A stretch of 64,000 nucleotides of DNA from Rhizobiaceae bacterium. GTDB taxonomy: Bacteria; Pseudomonadota; Alphaproteobacteria; Rhizobiales; Rhizobiaceae. The position numbers and the translations under genes are program-made. Each line of letters opens with the position of its first letter. Within the stretch, counting starts at the first letter, position 1. The notes beneath the pieces are model-generated. The model was not told where the DNA came from, did no database searches, and was given only the letters and a program-made list of their open reading frames with translations. This document shows, one piece after another, positions 9,320 to 18,038 of the stretch. The DNA is taken from contig JAMLJA010000013.1 of the NCBI GenBank assembly GCA_023953905.1, forward strand, positions 1 to 64,000, in the 5' to 3' direction.

Positions 9320-12079
9320 CTACTTCTCCTGCTTCTTCAGAAGCAACACCGAAAAGGTGACGAAGACCAGCGGGAACGCGATCAGCGAAAGCAAGTCGGT
9401 CTGCATGTCGGTGAAGCTCAGACCCTTGGTGAAAGCGCCCACGCTCATGTGCATGTAGTAGGTCGTCGGCCACATCGAGCCCATGAGCCGCGCGCCGCCC
9501 TCCAGCGTTGAAACCGGCTGCATCATCCCGGAGAACTGCATCGTCGGCAGCATCGACAGCACAGCTGCGGCAAAGATCGCCGCGACTTGGCTGCTGGTGA
9601 ACGACGAGATAAACAAGCCGTAGCCGGTTGCCGCGGCGGCGTACACGACAGTACCCATTGCCAGCGTGATGGCGCTACCCTTCAACGGCACACCGAACAG
9701 GAACAGCACGGTGGCAGTCATGATCAGGAAATTGATCATACCGATGCCAATGTATGGAAGCTGCTTGCCCAACAGATATTCCAGGCGGGTGACCGGCGTG
9801 GCATAAAAGTTGGCGATGGTGCCGATTTCCTTGTCCCGTGCGACGCTGACTGCCGTCAGGATAGCCAGGAACAACATCAGTAACATGGCGGGCACTGAAG
9901 GTCCGATGGCGTAGATGCTCTCTCCCGTCGGGTTGTAGCGGTTGCGCACGAGGATGGTCGTACTCGGGCCTGTTGCCACCGCACTGCTGGATTCGCGGCT
10001 GCGCTGTTCGGCAAAAAGGTTGTGCGCTGCCTGCACGTAGCCCTCGATCGTACTGGCTCGCGAGGTATTGGCGCCATCGATCCAGGCCGATACCTGCCAG
10101 TCGGAGCCGCGCTTGACCAAACGCCCGAAGCCGGACGGAATCTCGATGGCCAGCGTGATGTCGTTCGATTTCATCCGCGCCTCCATCTCATCGCTGCTGC
10201 GGATCGGGGATTTTTCGGTGAAGTACCGGGAGCTTGAGAAGTTGGCGAGATAGGCCCGGCTCTCGGGTGTGTTGTCCTGGTCGAAGGCGGCGTAGCTCAG
10301 ATTGCTGACGTCGCTGGAAACGCCGTACCCGAAGATCAGCAGCATCAGGAAAGAGCCAAGAAAAGCAAAGGCCAGACGCACCGGGTCGCGTAGAAGGGTG
10401 CGCGTCTCGCAACGCGTATAGGCCAGCAGGCGACGGATCGGCATGAACGGCGGCAAATGCCTGGTCTGGTCAGAGCCGGCAGCGGCCGATGCGGTCAGCG
10501 GCACGACGGGAGCGGGCGCGGAGGCAGCAGAGCCTGCCGCTTGCGACTCTGCTTCCTCGATACAAGACACGAACGCATCCTCGAGATCGCGTGCCCCTTC
10601 CGCTTCGATCACTCGTGTCGGTGTATCGCATACCAGCACGCGCCCGGCGTGCATCAGCGAGATACGGTCGCAGCGCATCGCCTCGTTCATGAAATGTGTG
10701 GAGACGAAGATCGTCACGCCCTTGTTGCGCGACAAGTCCACCAGAATCCGCCAGAACTCGTCGCGCGCTTGCGGATCCACACCGGAGGTCGGCTCGTCAA
10801 GGATGAGCAACTCCGGGTCGTGAACAATGGCAACGGCCAGCGACAACCGCTGACGCAAGCCTAGTGGCAGCGAGGTGGCCTTCGCATCGGCATATTCGCT
10901 CAGGCCGATCTCGGTGATGAGCTGTTCTGTGCGCTGCGTCGACTTCTGCTCGCCGAGATGGAACAGACGCGCGTGGAGCATCAGGTTGTCGCGCACCGTC
11001 AACTCACCATACAGTGAGAAGGCTTGCGTCATGAACCCCACCCTACGGCGTACCGAGAGATCGTTGGCATCAACGGGTTGGCCGTACACCTCCGCCATTC
11101 CTTCGCTGGGGGCCAGCAGGCCTGTCAGCATCTTCATCGTCGTCGTCTTGCCGCAGCCGTTCGAACCAAGGAAGCCGAAGATCTCGCCGCGCTCGATCGC
11201 GAAGCTGACCCGGTCCACGGCGGTGAACGTCCCGAAGCGCGCGGTCAGGTCCTTGGCTACGATGACCGGCGCTTGCGTCGACGCCTGGCGCGGCGGGATG
11301 ACCAACTGCTCATGAGTAGACGTGCCGCCGTGTTGAAGCGCGATGAAAACGGCATCAAGATCCTGCGCTCCTGTTTTGCTGCGCAGTTCCTCGATCGTTG
11401 CCGACGCCAGCACGTGACCATGATCCATCGCGACCAGCCAGTCGCAGTGTGCCGCCTCGTCGATATAAGCGGTCGAGACCAACACAGTCATCGACGGCCG
11501 TTCGCGGCGCAAATTGGCGATCAACTCCCAGAACTGGCGACGCGACAGCGGGTCAACGCCCGTCGTCGGCTCGTCGAGAATTAGCAGATCGGGGTCATGG
11601 ATCAGGGCACAGCAAAGCCCCAGTTTCTGCTTCATGCCGCCCGACAGCTTGCCGGCGGGACGATCCAGGAAAGGCAACAGACGGGTGGCGGCGGTGAGCT
11701 TGCGGATTCGGGCTTCTCGCTCGGATGCTGAAAGGCCGAACAGCGTGCCAAAGAAAGACAGGTTTTCAGCAACGCTGATCTCTTGATAAAGGTTCTTCCC
11801 CAGCCCTTGGGGCATATAGGCTATGCGTGTGCAAACGGCGCGGCGATGACCCGCTGAGCCCATGCTGCCGTCGAACACGTCGACGCTACCCGCCTGCAGC
11901 TTGCGCGCGCCAGCAATTAACCCGAGCAAGGTCGACTTGCCGGCGCCGTCAGGGCCGATCAGACCGATCATCCGGCCGCTCGGCAATTCGAGCGACACGT
12001 TGCCGAGCGCCGTCGTGGCGCCATAGCGATGGCTCACCCCGGTGATCCGGGCGACGGGCCGCGTGAAGCCTGCATCCAT
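9320..12079 (-). CDS. RbbA-like ABC transporter: two ATPase domains fused to a permease
   Basis: A 919-aa fusion. The first nucleotide-binding domain carries Walker A GPDGAGKSTLL, signature LSGGMKQKL and Walker B LLILDEPTTGVD. The second carries GSNGCGKTTTM, a less canonical signature LPLGLRQRL, and LLILDEPTSGVD. An ABC-2 permease domain fills the C-terminal 380 residues. The ATG at 12079 is chosen because it follows GGGGAACTGAA and lies one base after the HlyD stop; the frame extends to 12130 without a site. Family RbbA/YhiH. With the HlyD subunit and second permease it would form an exporter spanning the inner membrane. Confidence 0.88.
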   Translation of the reverse strand: MDAGFTRPVARITGVSHRYGATTALGNVSLELPSGRMIGLIGPDGAGKSTLLGLIAGARKLQAGSVDVFDGSMGSAGHRRAVCTRIAYMPQGLGKNLYQEISVAENLSFFGTLFGLSASEREARIRKLTAATRLLPFLDRPAGKLSGGMKQKLGLCCALIHDPDLLILDEPTTGVDPLSRRQFWELIANLRRERPSMTVLVSTAYIDEAAHCDWLVAMDHGHVLASATIEELRSKTGAQDLDAVFIALQHGGTSTHEQLVIPPRQASTQAPVIVAKDLTARFGTFTAVDRVSFAIERGEIFGFLGSNGCGKTTTMKMLTGLLAPSEGMAEVYGQPVDANDLSVRRRVGFMTQAFSLYGELTVRDNLMLHARLFHLGEQKSTQRTEQLITEIGLSEYADAKATSLPLGLRQRLSLAVAIVHDPELLILDEPTSGVDPQARDEFWRILVDLSRNKGVTIFVSTHFMNEAMRCDRISLMHAGRVLVCDTPTRVIEAEGARDLEDAFVSCIEEAESQAAGSAASAPAPVVPLTASAAAGSDQTRHLPPFMPIRRLLAYTRCETRTLLRDPVRLAFAFLGSFLMLLIFGYGVSSDVSNLSYAAFDQDNTPESRAYLANFSSSRYFTEKSPIRSSDEMEARMKSNDITLAIEIPSGFGRLVKRGSDWQVSAWIDGANTSRASTIEGYVQAAHNLFAEQRSRESSSAVATGPSTTILVRNRYNPTGESIYAIGPSVPAMLLMLFLAILTAVSVARDKEIGTIANFYATPVTRLEYLLGKQLPYIGIGMINFLIMTATVLFLFGVPLKGSAITLAMGTVVYAAAATGYGLFISSFTSSQVAAIFAAAVLSMLPTMQFSGMMQPVSTLEGGARLMGSMWPTTYYMHMSVGAFTKGLSFTDMQTDLLSLIAFPLVFVTFSVLLLKKQEK

Positions 12080-12080
12080 T

Positions 12081-13094
12081 TCAGTTCCCCGCGTCGATCG
12101 GGTCGCCGGGGAACCGCTTCTGCAGGTCATGCGGCCACTCTGGCGGGTTCGGTTCGAGTCTCACGAAGCCGGTGCCGCGCACGCCGGTCTTGACCTGTTC
12201 GACGTGGCGGTCGATCAGGCTTTGCGGGATGCGCAACCTGACTCGAAAAACTAGCTTGTCGCGCTCGCTGCGCGTTTCCACCTGCTTCGGGGTAAACTGC
12301 GCATCGGGGGAGACGAAGCTGACCTTGGCCGGTATCGCGAAGTCGTTAGTGTCGAATTGGATGCGTGCCTGCGAGCCGAGCGGAATCTGGCGGGCCTGCT
12401 CGGCGGGCACGAAGATTTCCATGTAAACCTGTGACAGATCGACGATGGTCAACACCTTGCCGCCAGCGCCGAGCACTTCACCGGGGTTGGCCAAGCGGTA
12501 GAGTACCCGTCCTCGTACCGGCGAGCGCAACGTCGCATCGGCGATCTGCGCGTCGGTCTGGTCGATCAGGGCCTGAGCCGCCTGGATGGAACTTTGTCTC
12601 GCGTCGACGTTCTTTTCCGTGGCCGCCAGAATCGCCCGGGCGGCGTCGCGCCCGCTCCGCGCCTCGTCGAGCGTCCGCTGGCTCACGGCCTCGGTTCGGA
12701 CCAATTGCGCAGCGCGCTGGAGGTTGGCCTCTTTCAGATTGAGCTCCGCGCGTCGCTGCTCGACCGTGGCCTTGGCTTCGAGCAGCGACGCCTCCTGCAT
12801 CGCCATATCCGCTACGTACTTCGCCCGTTGCGCTTTGAGTTCGGCGACGTCGATCTGTGCGACGACCTGATCGGCTTCGACCAGATCACCTTCGCGCACG
12901 AGCACCTGGACCAGGCGACCGGGGGACTTGACCGCCGCATCCACCTGGACGGACTCGATCCTGCCATTGGCAGACACCAACCCTGCGGGCGGGCCGACAT
13001 GCCGACTCTGCCACCACAATGGGATTAGTGCGGCTGCGGCCGCAACAGCCAAAGCAAGGCCAACAACAAGAAGTAGGGGTCGTTTCTTTGTCAT
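12081..13094 (-). CDS. HlyD-family periplasmic adaptor (YhiI-like)
   Basis: A 337-aa membrane fusion protein: N-terminal signal-anchor (residues 5-27, LLLVVGLALAVAAAAALIPLWW), a biotinyl-lipoyl half (RIESVQVDAAVKSPGRLVQVLVREGD), a long alpha-hairpin rich in Ala, Glu and Gln (about 85-190), the second lipoyl half (RSPVRGRVLYRLANPGEVLGAGG) and a beta-barrel domain. It would link the inner-membrane ABC exporter to an outer-membrane channel. First gene of the exporter operon, divergent from the MarR gene. Confidence 0.88.
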   Translation of the reverse strand: MTKKRPLLLVVGLALAVAAAAALIPLWWQSRHVGPPAGLVSANGRIESVQVDAAVKSPGRLVQVLVREGDLVEADQVVAQIDVAELKAQRAKYVADMAMQEASLLEAKATVEQRRAELNLKEANLQRAAQLVRTEAVSQRTLDEARSGRDAARAILAATEKNVDARQSSIQAAQALIDQTDAQIADATLRSPVRGRVLYRLANPGEVLGAGGKVLTIVDLSQVYMEIFVPAEQARQIPLGSQARIQFDTNDFAIPAKVSFVSPDAQFTPKQVETRSERDKLVFRVRLRIPQSLIDRHVEQVKTGVRGTGFVRLEPNPPEWPHDLQKRFPGDPIDAGN

Positions 13095-13152
13095 CTCAGG
13101 GGGGGGGCTTTTTCCAGGCGTTTGGGCGGGCGAGGCTTGATAATATGTACGA

Positions 13153-13186
13153 ATTGCATTATATGCGTCTGCGCATAATATGCAAT
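13153..13186. promoter_or_regulatory. MarR operator-like inverted repeat
   Basis: Imperfect palindrome with arms ATTGCAT...ATGCG and CGCAT...ATGCAAT, mismatched only in three central positions of each arm, spaced by four bases. It lies between the divergent exporter and MarR genes and ends ten bases before the MarR ATG. MarR proteins bind palindromes of this size, so it is the best candidate for control of both genes. Confidence 0.6.
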
Positions 13187-13196
13187 GGGAGAGCTA

Positions 13197-13745
13197 ATGG
13201 GCTCCGACCAGCGCTGCCTGACACAAGTCGCTACTTCGTTTGCACGGGTCCACACGCTCGTGATGGAGCAGGTCTCTCCGGTGCTGCGGGGGCTGATGCG
13301 CGGCAACGACCTGTCCTACAGTGAGTTCACCGCCATAGTGCAGGTCTTCACCCAGGGGCAGATGAAGATCGCAGACATCGCGCAGGCAACCGGCTTGACC
13401 CACAACGCGGCCAGCCGCCTGGTCGATCGCCTGGTCCAGGCGGGGTACGTCAGCCGTGCAGAGGACGCACACGATCGCCGCCAGAAACGGGTCGAGTTGA
13501 CGCCCGCGGGCCATGCGCTCCCGGTGGGGCTGCACACGGCAACGATCGACGCCTACCGGGTCGTGCTGTCGAAGCTGCCCACCGAGACCCAAGACCGTCT
13601 TGCGAAGGCCGTGGGCGACCTTGATGAGCGCCAGCTCGCGCCTGCGCAACCGCTAAGCTCGAGCCGCAGACCTGGCTTGTCGGGTGGCAACCGACAGCGG
13701 CAGGGCGCGAGGCCTGCGGCGGGTGCAAACAAGAAGGCGCAATGA
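13197..13745 (+). CDS. MarR-family transcriptional regulator
   Basis: A 182-aa winged-helix repressor. The DNA-binding region MKIADIAQATGLTHNAASRLVDRLVQAGYVSRAEDAHDRRQKRVELTPAG is canonical MarR, with the wing D-x-R-x-x-R conserved. The ATG at 13197 follows GGGAGA; an upstream ATG at 13185 overlaps the palindrome. It is divergent from the HlyD-ABC operon and probably represses it until a ligand binds. The last 40 residues are low in hydrophobics, rich in Arg, Gly and Gln, and abut an IS110-type remnant, so the C-terminus may have been altered by the insertion. Confidence 0.85.
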   Translation: MGSDQRCLTQVATSFARVHTLVMEQVSPVLRGLMRGNDLSYSEFTAIVQVFTQGQMKIADIAQATGLTHNAASRLVDRLVQAGYVSRAEDAHDRRQKRVELTPAGHALPVGLHTATIDAYRVVLSKLPTETQDRLAKAVGDLDERQLAPAQPLSSSRRPGLSGGNRQRQGARPAAGANKKAQ

Positions 13746-13773
13746 GCAACTTGTGTGACCAAACGATAGGTGA

Positions 13774-14007
13774 AGCGGTCAGCTCTCGGGCCAGGCCGTA
13801 GCCGCAGGCGCCCGCCTCGTAGCAGAACGACAGCCGACGCCCGGGGTGCTTGCTCAACAGCCGTCGCGCGAAATCCGGCAAGGCTCCGGGTCGATGCGGC
13901 AATGATCCCTGGAATCTGACCTCGCTTGATCTTCCTCCCCGAGCGACGGCAAGAGCGATTGTAGCCTTGTGAACGTCCAAACCTACAAAAATGACTTGCT
14001 GATCCAT
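13774..14007 (-). pseudogene. IS110-family transposase, N-terminal remnant
   Basis: The first 78 codons (MDQQVIFVGLDVHKATIALAVARGG..., then RRLSFCYEAGACGYGLARELTA) match the N-terminus of IS110/IS1111 DEDD transposases, including the first catalytic Asp in GLDVHK. After LTA the similarity ends, and the frame then runs antisense through the MarR gene, so more than three quarters of the transposase is missing. The remnant marks one edge of the exporter cargo. Neither insertion-sequence end can be defined here. Confidence 0.75.
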
Positions 14008-14106
14008 TGATTTTCTCCCGTCCGGGTTGGACGCCAGATTTTCTGGCGCTGGACGGAACGGTCTTACAACGACGCGGCCTCGCCATCCCGGATGGACATC
14101 AAGTCA

Positions 14107-14201
14107 GCGGGGGGAGACCCCGCAACGCCCCCTGAGAGGGCGAGTGGGACGGGATTTCCGTGACGGGTTGAGGACTGGAGAAGAGGTCTCCGGCGCCCGT
14201 C
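14107..14201 (+). promoter_or_regulatory. Structured leader, copy B (before ardC-like gene)
   Basis: First hairpin GCGGGG-GGAGA-CCCCGC (14107-14123). The second has an outer stem GACGGG/CCCGTC (14162-14167, 14196-14201) and an inner stem CTGGAGA/TCTCCGG (14175-14181, 14187-14193) with an AGAGG loop. It shares the sequence ATTTCCGTGACGGGTTGAGG with copy A, while the inner stem differs but remains paired. It ends just before the ardC-like ribosome binding site. Confidence 0.65.
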
Positions 14202-14214
14202 GCGGAGAACCGCG

Positions 14215-15165
14215 ATGTTCAAGAAAGATGACAATGCGCGCGCCGGCCAGGCCCGGGCGAGCCTCTATGACGAAATCACCGGCAACATCATCGCCGAGCT
14301 GGAAGCCGGGCGCGTGCCCTGGGTGCAGCCCTGGGGATCGGCCTCGACCAAAGCGCCGCTCGCCATGCCGGCGAATGCCGCGACCGGGCGGCATTATTCC
14401 GGCGTCAATGTTCTGATCCTTTGGGGCGCCGTCATCCAGCACGGTTTCCCCGGCCAGAGCTGGCTCACCTTCCGCCAGGCGCTTGCGCTTGGCGGCAACG
14501 TCCGTAAGGGCGAACGCGGCACCACCGTCGTCTATGCCGATCGTTTCACCCCGGAGGACGAAAAGCGCCGGGCGCGCGAGGCCGGCGGGGAAGCGGCTGC
14601 TATTCCGTTCCTCAAGCGCTTCACAGTGTTCAACACGGCGCAGTGCGATAGCCTGCCGGATGATATCGCTACGACCATTCCGCCGCCTCCGCCCGGCCTG
14701 ATCGAGCCGAAGGTCGAGGCTCTGATCCGGGCGACGGGGATCGACTTCCGCATCGGCGGTGATCGCGCATTCTACGCCCCGGCGCTCGACTATGTGCAGG
14801 TTCCACCGCCGCAGGCGTATTTTGAGCCAATCAACTGGCACCGCACGGCCCTGCATGAGCTAGGTCATGCCAGTGGACACCACAACCGACTGAACCGTGA
14901 TCTGACCGGCTCGTTCGGCACCAAGAAATACGCATTCGAGGAGCTGATCGCCGAAATCAGCGCTGCCTTCTGCTGCGCCTCGCTCGGCATCGTGCCCACC
15001 GTCCGTCATGCCGACTATATCGGCTCCTGGCTGGACGTGCTGCGCGAAGACAATCGCGCCATCGTCCGCGCGGCCTCGCAGGCAAGCAAGGCTGCCGATT
15101 GGCTGCTTGGCTTCGCACCGGACACCAATCTCGGCATGACCGACGATGAGCGGGAGGCGGCCTGA
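14215..15165 (+). CDS. ardC: ArdC-like antirestriction protein with zincin domain
   Basis: A 316-aa protein with an N-terminal ArdC/DUF1738 ssDNA-binding domain (about 15-150: LYDEITGNIIAELEAGRVPWVQPW..., RHYSGVNVLILW) and a C-terminal zincin-like metallopeptidase domain with HELGHASGHHNRL (a HExxH motif) and a downstream ELIAEISAAFCC segment that could supply a third ligand. ArdC of conjugative plasmids protects incoming single-stranded DNA from restriction during establishment. The start follows CGGAGAACCGCG, immediately after leader B. The next gene is the large ParB. Confidence 0.85.
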   Translation: MFKKDDNARAGQARASLYDEITGNIIAELEAGRVPWVQPWGSASTKAPLAMPANAATGRHYSGVNVLILWGAVIQHGFPGQSWLTFRQALALGGNVRKGERGTTVVYADRFTPEDEKRRAREAGGEAAAIPFLKRFTVFNTAQCDSLPDDIATTIPPPPPGLIEPKVEALIRATGIDFRIGGDRAFYAPALDYVQVPPPQAYFEPINWHRTALHELGHASGHHNRLNRDLTGSFGTKKYAFEELIAEISAAFCCASLGIVPTVRHADYIGSWLDVLREDNRAIVRAASQASKAADWLLGFAPDTNLGMTDDEREAA

Positions 15166-15269
15166 TCCCCTGAAAATCGGAAAAGCGGCAATGCGGATTT
15201 CCGGCTTTCCACTGTTCCGTATCCGTGGCGCTGCTCTCTTTAGAGGAAGAGGGCGGCGCTTCGCTTCGT

Positions 15270-15309
15270 GACGGGTTCAGGGTCGAGAGAGAGGCTCTCG
15301 GCGCCCGTC
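15270..15309 (+). promoter_or_regulatory. Structured leader, copy C (before ParB gene)
   Basis: Outer stem GACGGG/CCCGTC (15270-15275, 15304-15309) enclosing an inner stem TCGAGAG/CTCTCGG (15283-15289, 15295-15301) and an AGAGG loop. The outer stem and flanks match copies A and B; the inner stem has different bases that still pair, which supports an RNA structure. The ribosome binding site CGGAGA follows directly. Confidence 0.65.
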
Positions 15310-15324
15310 GCGGAGACAACCACG

Positions 15325-17448
15325 ATGGCACCTGCCGTTCAGAAACTCACCCTCTCGCCCTCGCGCGATATCCCCTTCAACAAGCTGGTCCTCAGCCAGT
15401 CCAACGTCCGGCGCGTGAAGTCCGGCGTCTCGGTCGAGGAATTGGCCGAGGACATTGCCCGCCGCGGCACGCTCCTCCAGAGCCTCAATGTCCGCCCCGT
15501 CCTCGATGCCGATGGCAGCGAGACCGGCATGTTCGAGGTGCCCGCCGGCGGCCGGCGCTACCAGGCGCTCGCGCTGCTGGTGAAGCAGAAGCGCCTGACC
15601 AAGACCTCGCCGGTGCCCTGCGTCGTGCGTGATCCAGCGACGTCGATCCTCGCCGCGGACGACAGCCTGGCTGAAAACACGCAGCGCGTCGCGCTCCATC
15701 CTCTTGATCAGTTCCGCGCGTTCCTCGACATGCGGACCAAGGGCATGACCGAGGAGGAGATCGCCGCCGCCTTCTTCACCACCGTCCAGATCGTGAAGCA
15801 GCGCCTGCGCCTCGCGGCCGTCTCGCCTGTGCTGTGCGACATTTATGCCGAGGATGGCATGACGCTGGAGATGCTGATGGCATTCACCGTCAACCCCGAT
15901 CCTGTCCGGCAGGAACAGGTCTGGGAGTCGATCCAGCATTCCTATAACCGCCAACCCTGGCACATTCGCCAGCTCCTCACCGAAACTTCCATTCCCGCCT
16001 CCGACAAGCGGGCGCAGTTCGTCGGTGTCGAAGCCTATCAGGCGGCGGGTGGCGAAATCCTTCGCGATCTGTTCGAGGCCGATGACGGTGGCTGGCTTCA
16101 GGAGCCGGCGCTGCTCGACCGATTAGTCTCTGACAAGCTGAAAGCGAACGCCGACGAGATCGCGGCCGAAGGCTGGAAGTGGATCGAGGTCGATACCGAC
16201 CTGCCTTACGGCCATGATCATGGTCTTCGTGCCCTGACCGGTACCCCCGTCGATCTCACCGACGACGAGCGCGCCGCTCGCGAGGCGCTGCGCGAGGAGT
16301 ACGACCGGCTCGAGGCGGAATATTCCGAAGCCGACGAACTGCCCGACGAGATCGACCAGCGCATGGACGAAATCGAAGCTGCGCTCGAAGCATTCGAGCA
16401 ACGCCCGGCTATCTACGATCCAGCTGAGATCGTGCGCGCCGGCGTGTTCGTCAGCGTCGATCGCGAAGGCGAGCTTGTCGTTCGTCGTGGCTATGTCCGG
16501 CCGGAGGACGAGGCGCCGATCGACGCCGAGGGCCATGAGGTCGATGGCGTCACTGATCCCGCCGACGCCGAAAACAACGGCAGCGTCCAACGCGCCATCA
16601 TCACGATCGGCGGCCAGTCGGCCGAGCCAGAGGAGGATGACGAGGAAGATGTCATCAAGCCGCTGCCCGAACGGCTTGTCACCGAGCTGACTGCGCACCG
16701 CACGCTCGCGCTTCGCGATGCGGTCGGCGCCAATCCGCAGGTCGCGCTGACGGCGCTGCTGCACAAGCTGGTGCGCGACACCTTCCAGCGCACCGGCACG
16801 TCCGGCGCGAGTTTGCAGGCGTCGGTCAATCACGTCTTCTTCCGCGAACAGGGCAAGGATCTTGGCGAGACATCCTATGCCAAGTCTATCGCCCAACGGC
16901 ACGAGGATTGGACGGCGGATCTGCCTGTGGACGAGGATGCGTTGTGGGATTGGCTCGCCACTCTCGACGATGCCAGTCGCCTGGCGCTGCTCGCCCATTG
17001 CGTCAGCTATGGCGTCAACGCGCTCTATGAGCGGCTCAATCCCTATAGCGGCAGCGGCGTCTCGCAATCGGGCCTCGACCGCCGCATGGCCGAGGCGGAT
17101 CGGCTGGCGCGCGCGACGGGCCTCGACATGGTGGAGGTGGGTTTCCGCCCGACCGTTGAGAACTATCTCGGCCGCGTAACGAAGCCGCGCATCCTCGCCG
17201 CGGTGCGCGAAGGTGCGGGCGAACGCGCCGCTCAACTCATCGACCATCTGAAGAAAGGCGACATGGCGAAGGAGGCCGAACGTCTGCTCGCCGATAGCGG
17301 CTGGCTGCCCGAACCGCTGCGCCTGGTCGAGCAGGACGAGCCGGCGACGAACGGCGAAGGCGACGAGGCGCTGCCAGCCTTCCTCGCCGACGATGACGAA
17401 CCCTCCGACGACGAGGACGAAGTTCTGCACGTTGTCGCCGCCGAATAG
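15325..17448 (+). CDS. Large ParB/RepB/Spo0J-domain protein
   Basis: A 707-aa protein with a ParB N-terminal domain: SQSNVRR (24-30), PAGGRRYQAL (73-82) and AENTQR (116-121), corresponding to the conserved GERR and GENxxR boxes of the CTP-binding fold, followed by a helix-turn-helix KQRLRLAAVSPVL. The middle holds an acidic region (DDERAAREALREEYDRLEAEYSEADELPDEIDQ) that is probably coiled coil. It is about twice the size of chromosomal ParB; such long ParB-like proteins are common in ICE and plasmid accessory blocks. No parA is adjacent (the ParA is at 31798), so a classic partition role is uncertain. The start at 15325 follows CGGAG. Confidence 0.85.
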   Translation: MAPAVQKLTLSPSRDIPFNKLVLSQSNVRRVKSGVSVEELAEDIARRGTLLQSLNVRPVLDADGSETGMFEVPAGGRRYQALALLVKQKRLTKTSPVPCVVRDPATSILAADDSLAENTQRVALHPLDQFRAFLDMRTKGMTEEEIAAAFFTTVQIVKQRLRLAAVSPVLCDIYAEDGMTLEMLMAFTVNPDPVRQEQVWESIQHSYNRQPWHIRQLLTETSIPASDKRAQFVGVEAYQAAGGEILRDLFEADDGGWLQEPALLDRLVSDKLKANADEIAAEGWKWIEVDTDLPYGHDHGLRALTGTPVDLTDDERAAREALREEYDRLEAEYSEADELPDEIDQRMDEIEAALEAFEQRPAIYDPAEIVRAGVFVSVDREGELVVRRGYVRPEDEAPIDAEGHEVDGVTDPADAENNGSVQRAIITIGGQSAEPEEDDEEDVIKPLPERLVTELTAHRTLALRDAVGANPQVALTALLHKLVRDTFQRTGTSGASLQASVNHVFFREQGKDLGETSYAKSIAQRHEDWTADLPVDEDALWDWLATLDDASRLALLAHCVSYGVNALYERLNPYSGSGVSQSGLDRRMAEADRLARATGLDMVEVGFRPTVENYLGRVTKPRILAAVREGAGERAAQLIDHLKKGDMAKEAERLLADSGWLPEPLRLVEQDEPATNGEGDEALPAFLADDDEPSDDEDEVLHVVAAE

Positions 17449-17506
17449 CGCATCGGCGCGGGGCGGCTTCAGTCGTCTCGCGCTGTCCTTCCCAATCCGT
17501 TCCTCA

Positions 17507-17548
17507 GCCCGGCCAACGCGCCGGGCGCTTTCGTGTCAGGAGGCCGTC
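17507..17548 (+). promoter_or_regulatory. Hairpin leader before DUF6878-like gene
   Basis: Stem GCCCGGC/GCCGGGC (17507-17513, 17520-17526) with a six-base loop and a short GCTTTCG tail, followed by AGGAGG and the start codon. Almost the same arrangement occurs at 18475. It may act as a weak terminator/attenuator or protect the 5' end of the downstream RNA. Confidence 0.5.
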
Positions 17549-18028
17549 ATGTCCGAAACTTCCGATACCGATGCAAAACCCATCCCGCCGCTCTCGGAGT
17601 GGGAAATGCTGTCCGCCTTGCGAATCCAACTTGAGGTAGAGATTTTCCAGACCAACAAGGTGACATTGTTCAGCGCCTTGGAACGCGCGGGCGTCACAAA
17701 GATCGTCATCACGTTCGATGGCTATGGCGATTCCGGCCAGATCGAGGATGTCCAGGCCAAGGCCGGCGACGACGACATCACCATGCCCAACGCCATGATC
17801 GAGTTTGCAACAACGGTCTGGGGCCAGCCTGAGCCGGAGCGATCTTCCGTCACCGTCGCCACTGCCGTCGAAAGCCTGACCTATGACGCTCTCGAACGTA
17901 CGCACGGCGGCTGGGAGAACAACGACGGCGCCTATGGCGCTATCATCTTCGACGTCGCGGACTACTCGATCACGCTCGACTACAACGAGCGTTACACTGC
18001 GTCCGAAAACTACACGCACAGCTTTTGA
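17549..18028 (+). CDS. Hypothetical protein (DUF6878-like)
   Basis: 159 aa, acidic, soluble, no membrane segment. The central VTLFSALERAGVTKIVITFDGYGDSGQIEDVQAKAGD and the C-terminal HGGWENNDGAYGAIIFDVADYSITLDYNERY recur, as I remember, in DUF6878 proteins of alphaproteobacterial ICEs; no function is known. The start follows CAGGAGG. First of four small genes (17549-19181) between ParB and the strawberry-notch gene, all on the same strand, probably one transcript. Confidence 0.8.
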   Translation: MSETSDTDAKPIPPLSEWEMLSALRIQLEVEIFQTNKVTLFSALERAGVTKIVITFDGYGDSGQIEDVQAKAGDDDITMPNAMIEFATTVWGQPEPERSSVTVATAVESLTYDALERTHGGWENNDGAYGAIIFDVADYSITLDYNERYTASENYTHSF

Positions 18029-18038
18029 GGAGGCCGCG

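Noticed and set aside
13604..13773. Extended IS110 transposase frame through the MarR gene
   Set aside because: Similarity to IS110 stops after about 78 codons; the rest is antisense to the MarR coding sequence.
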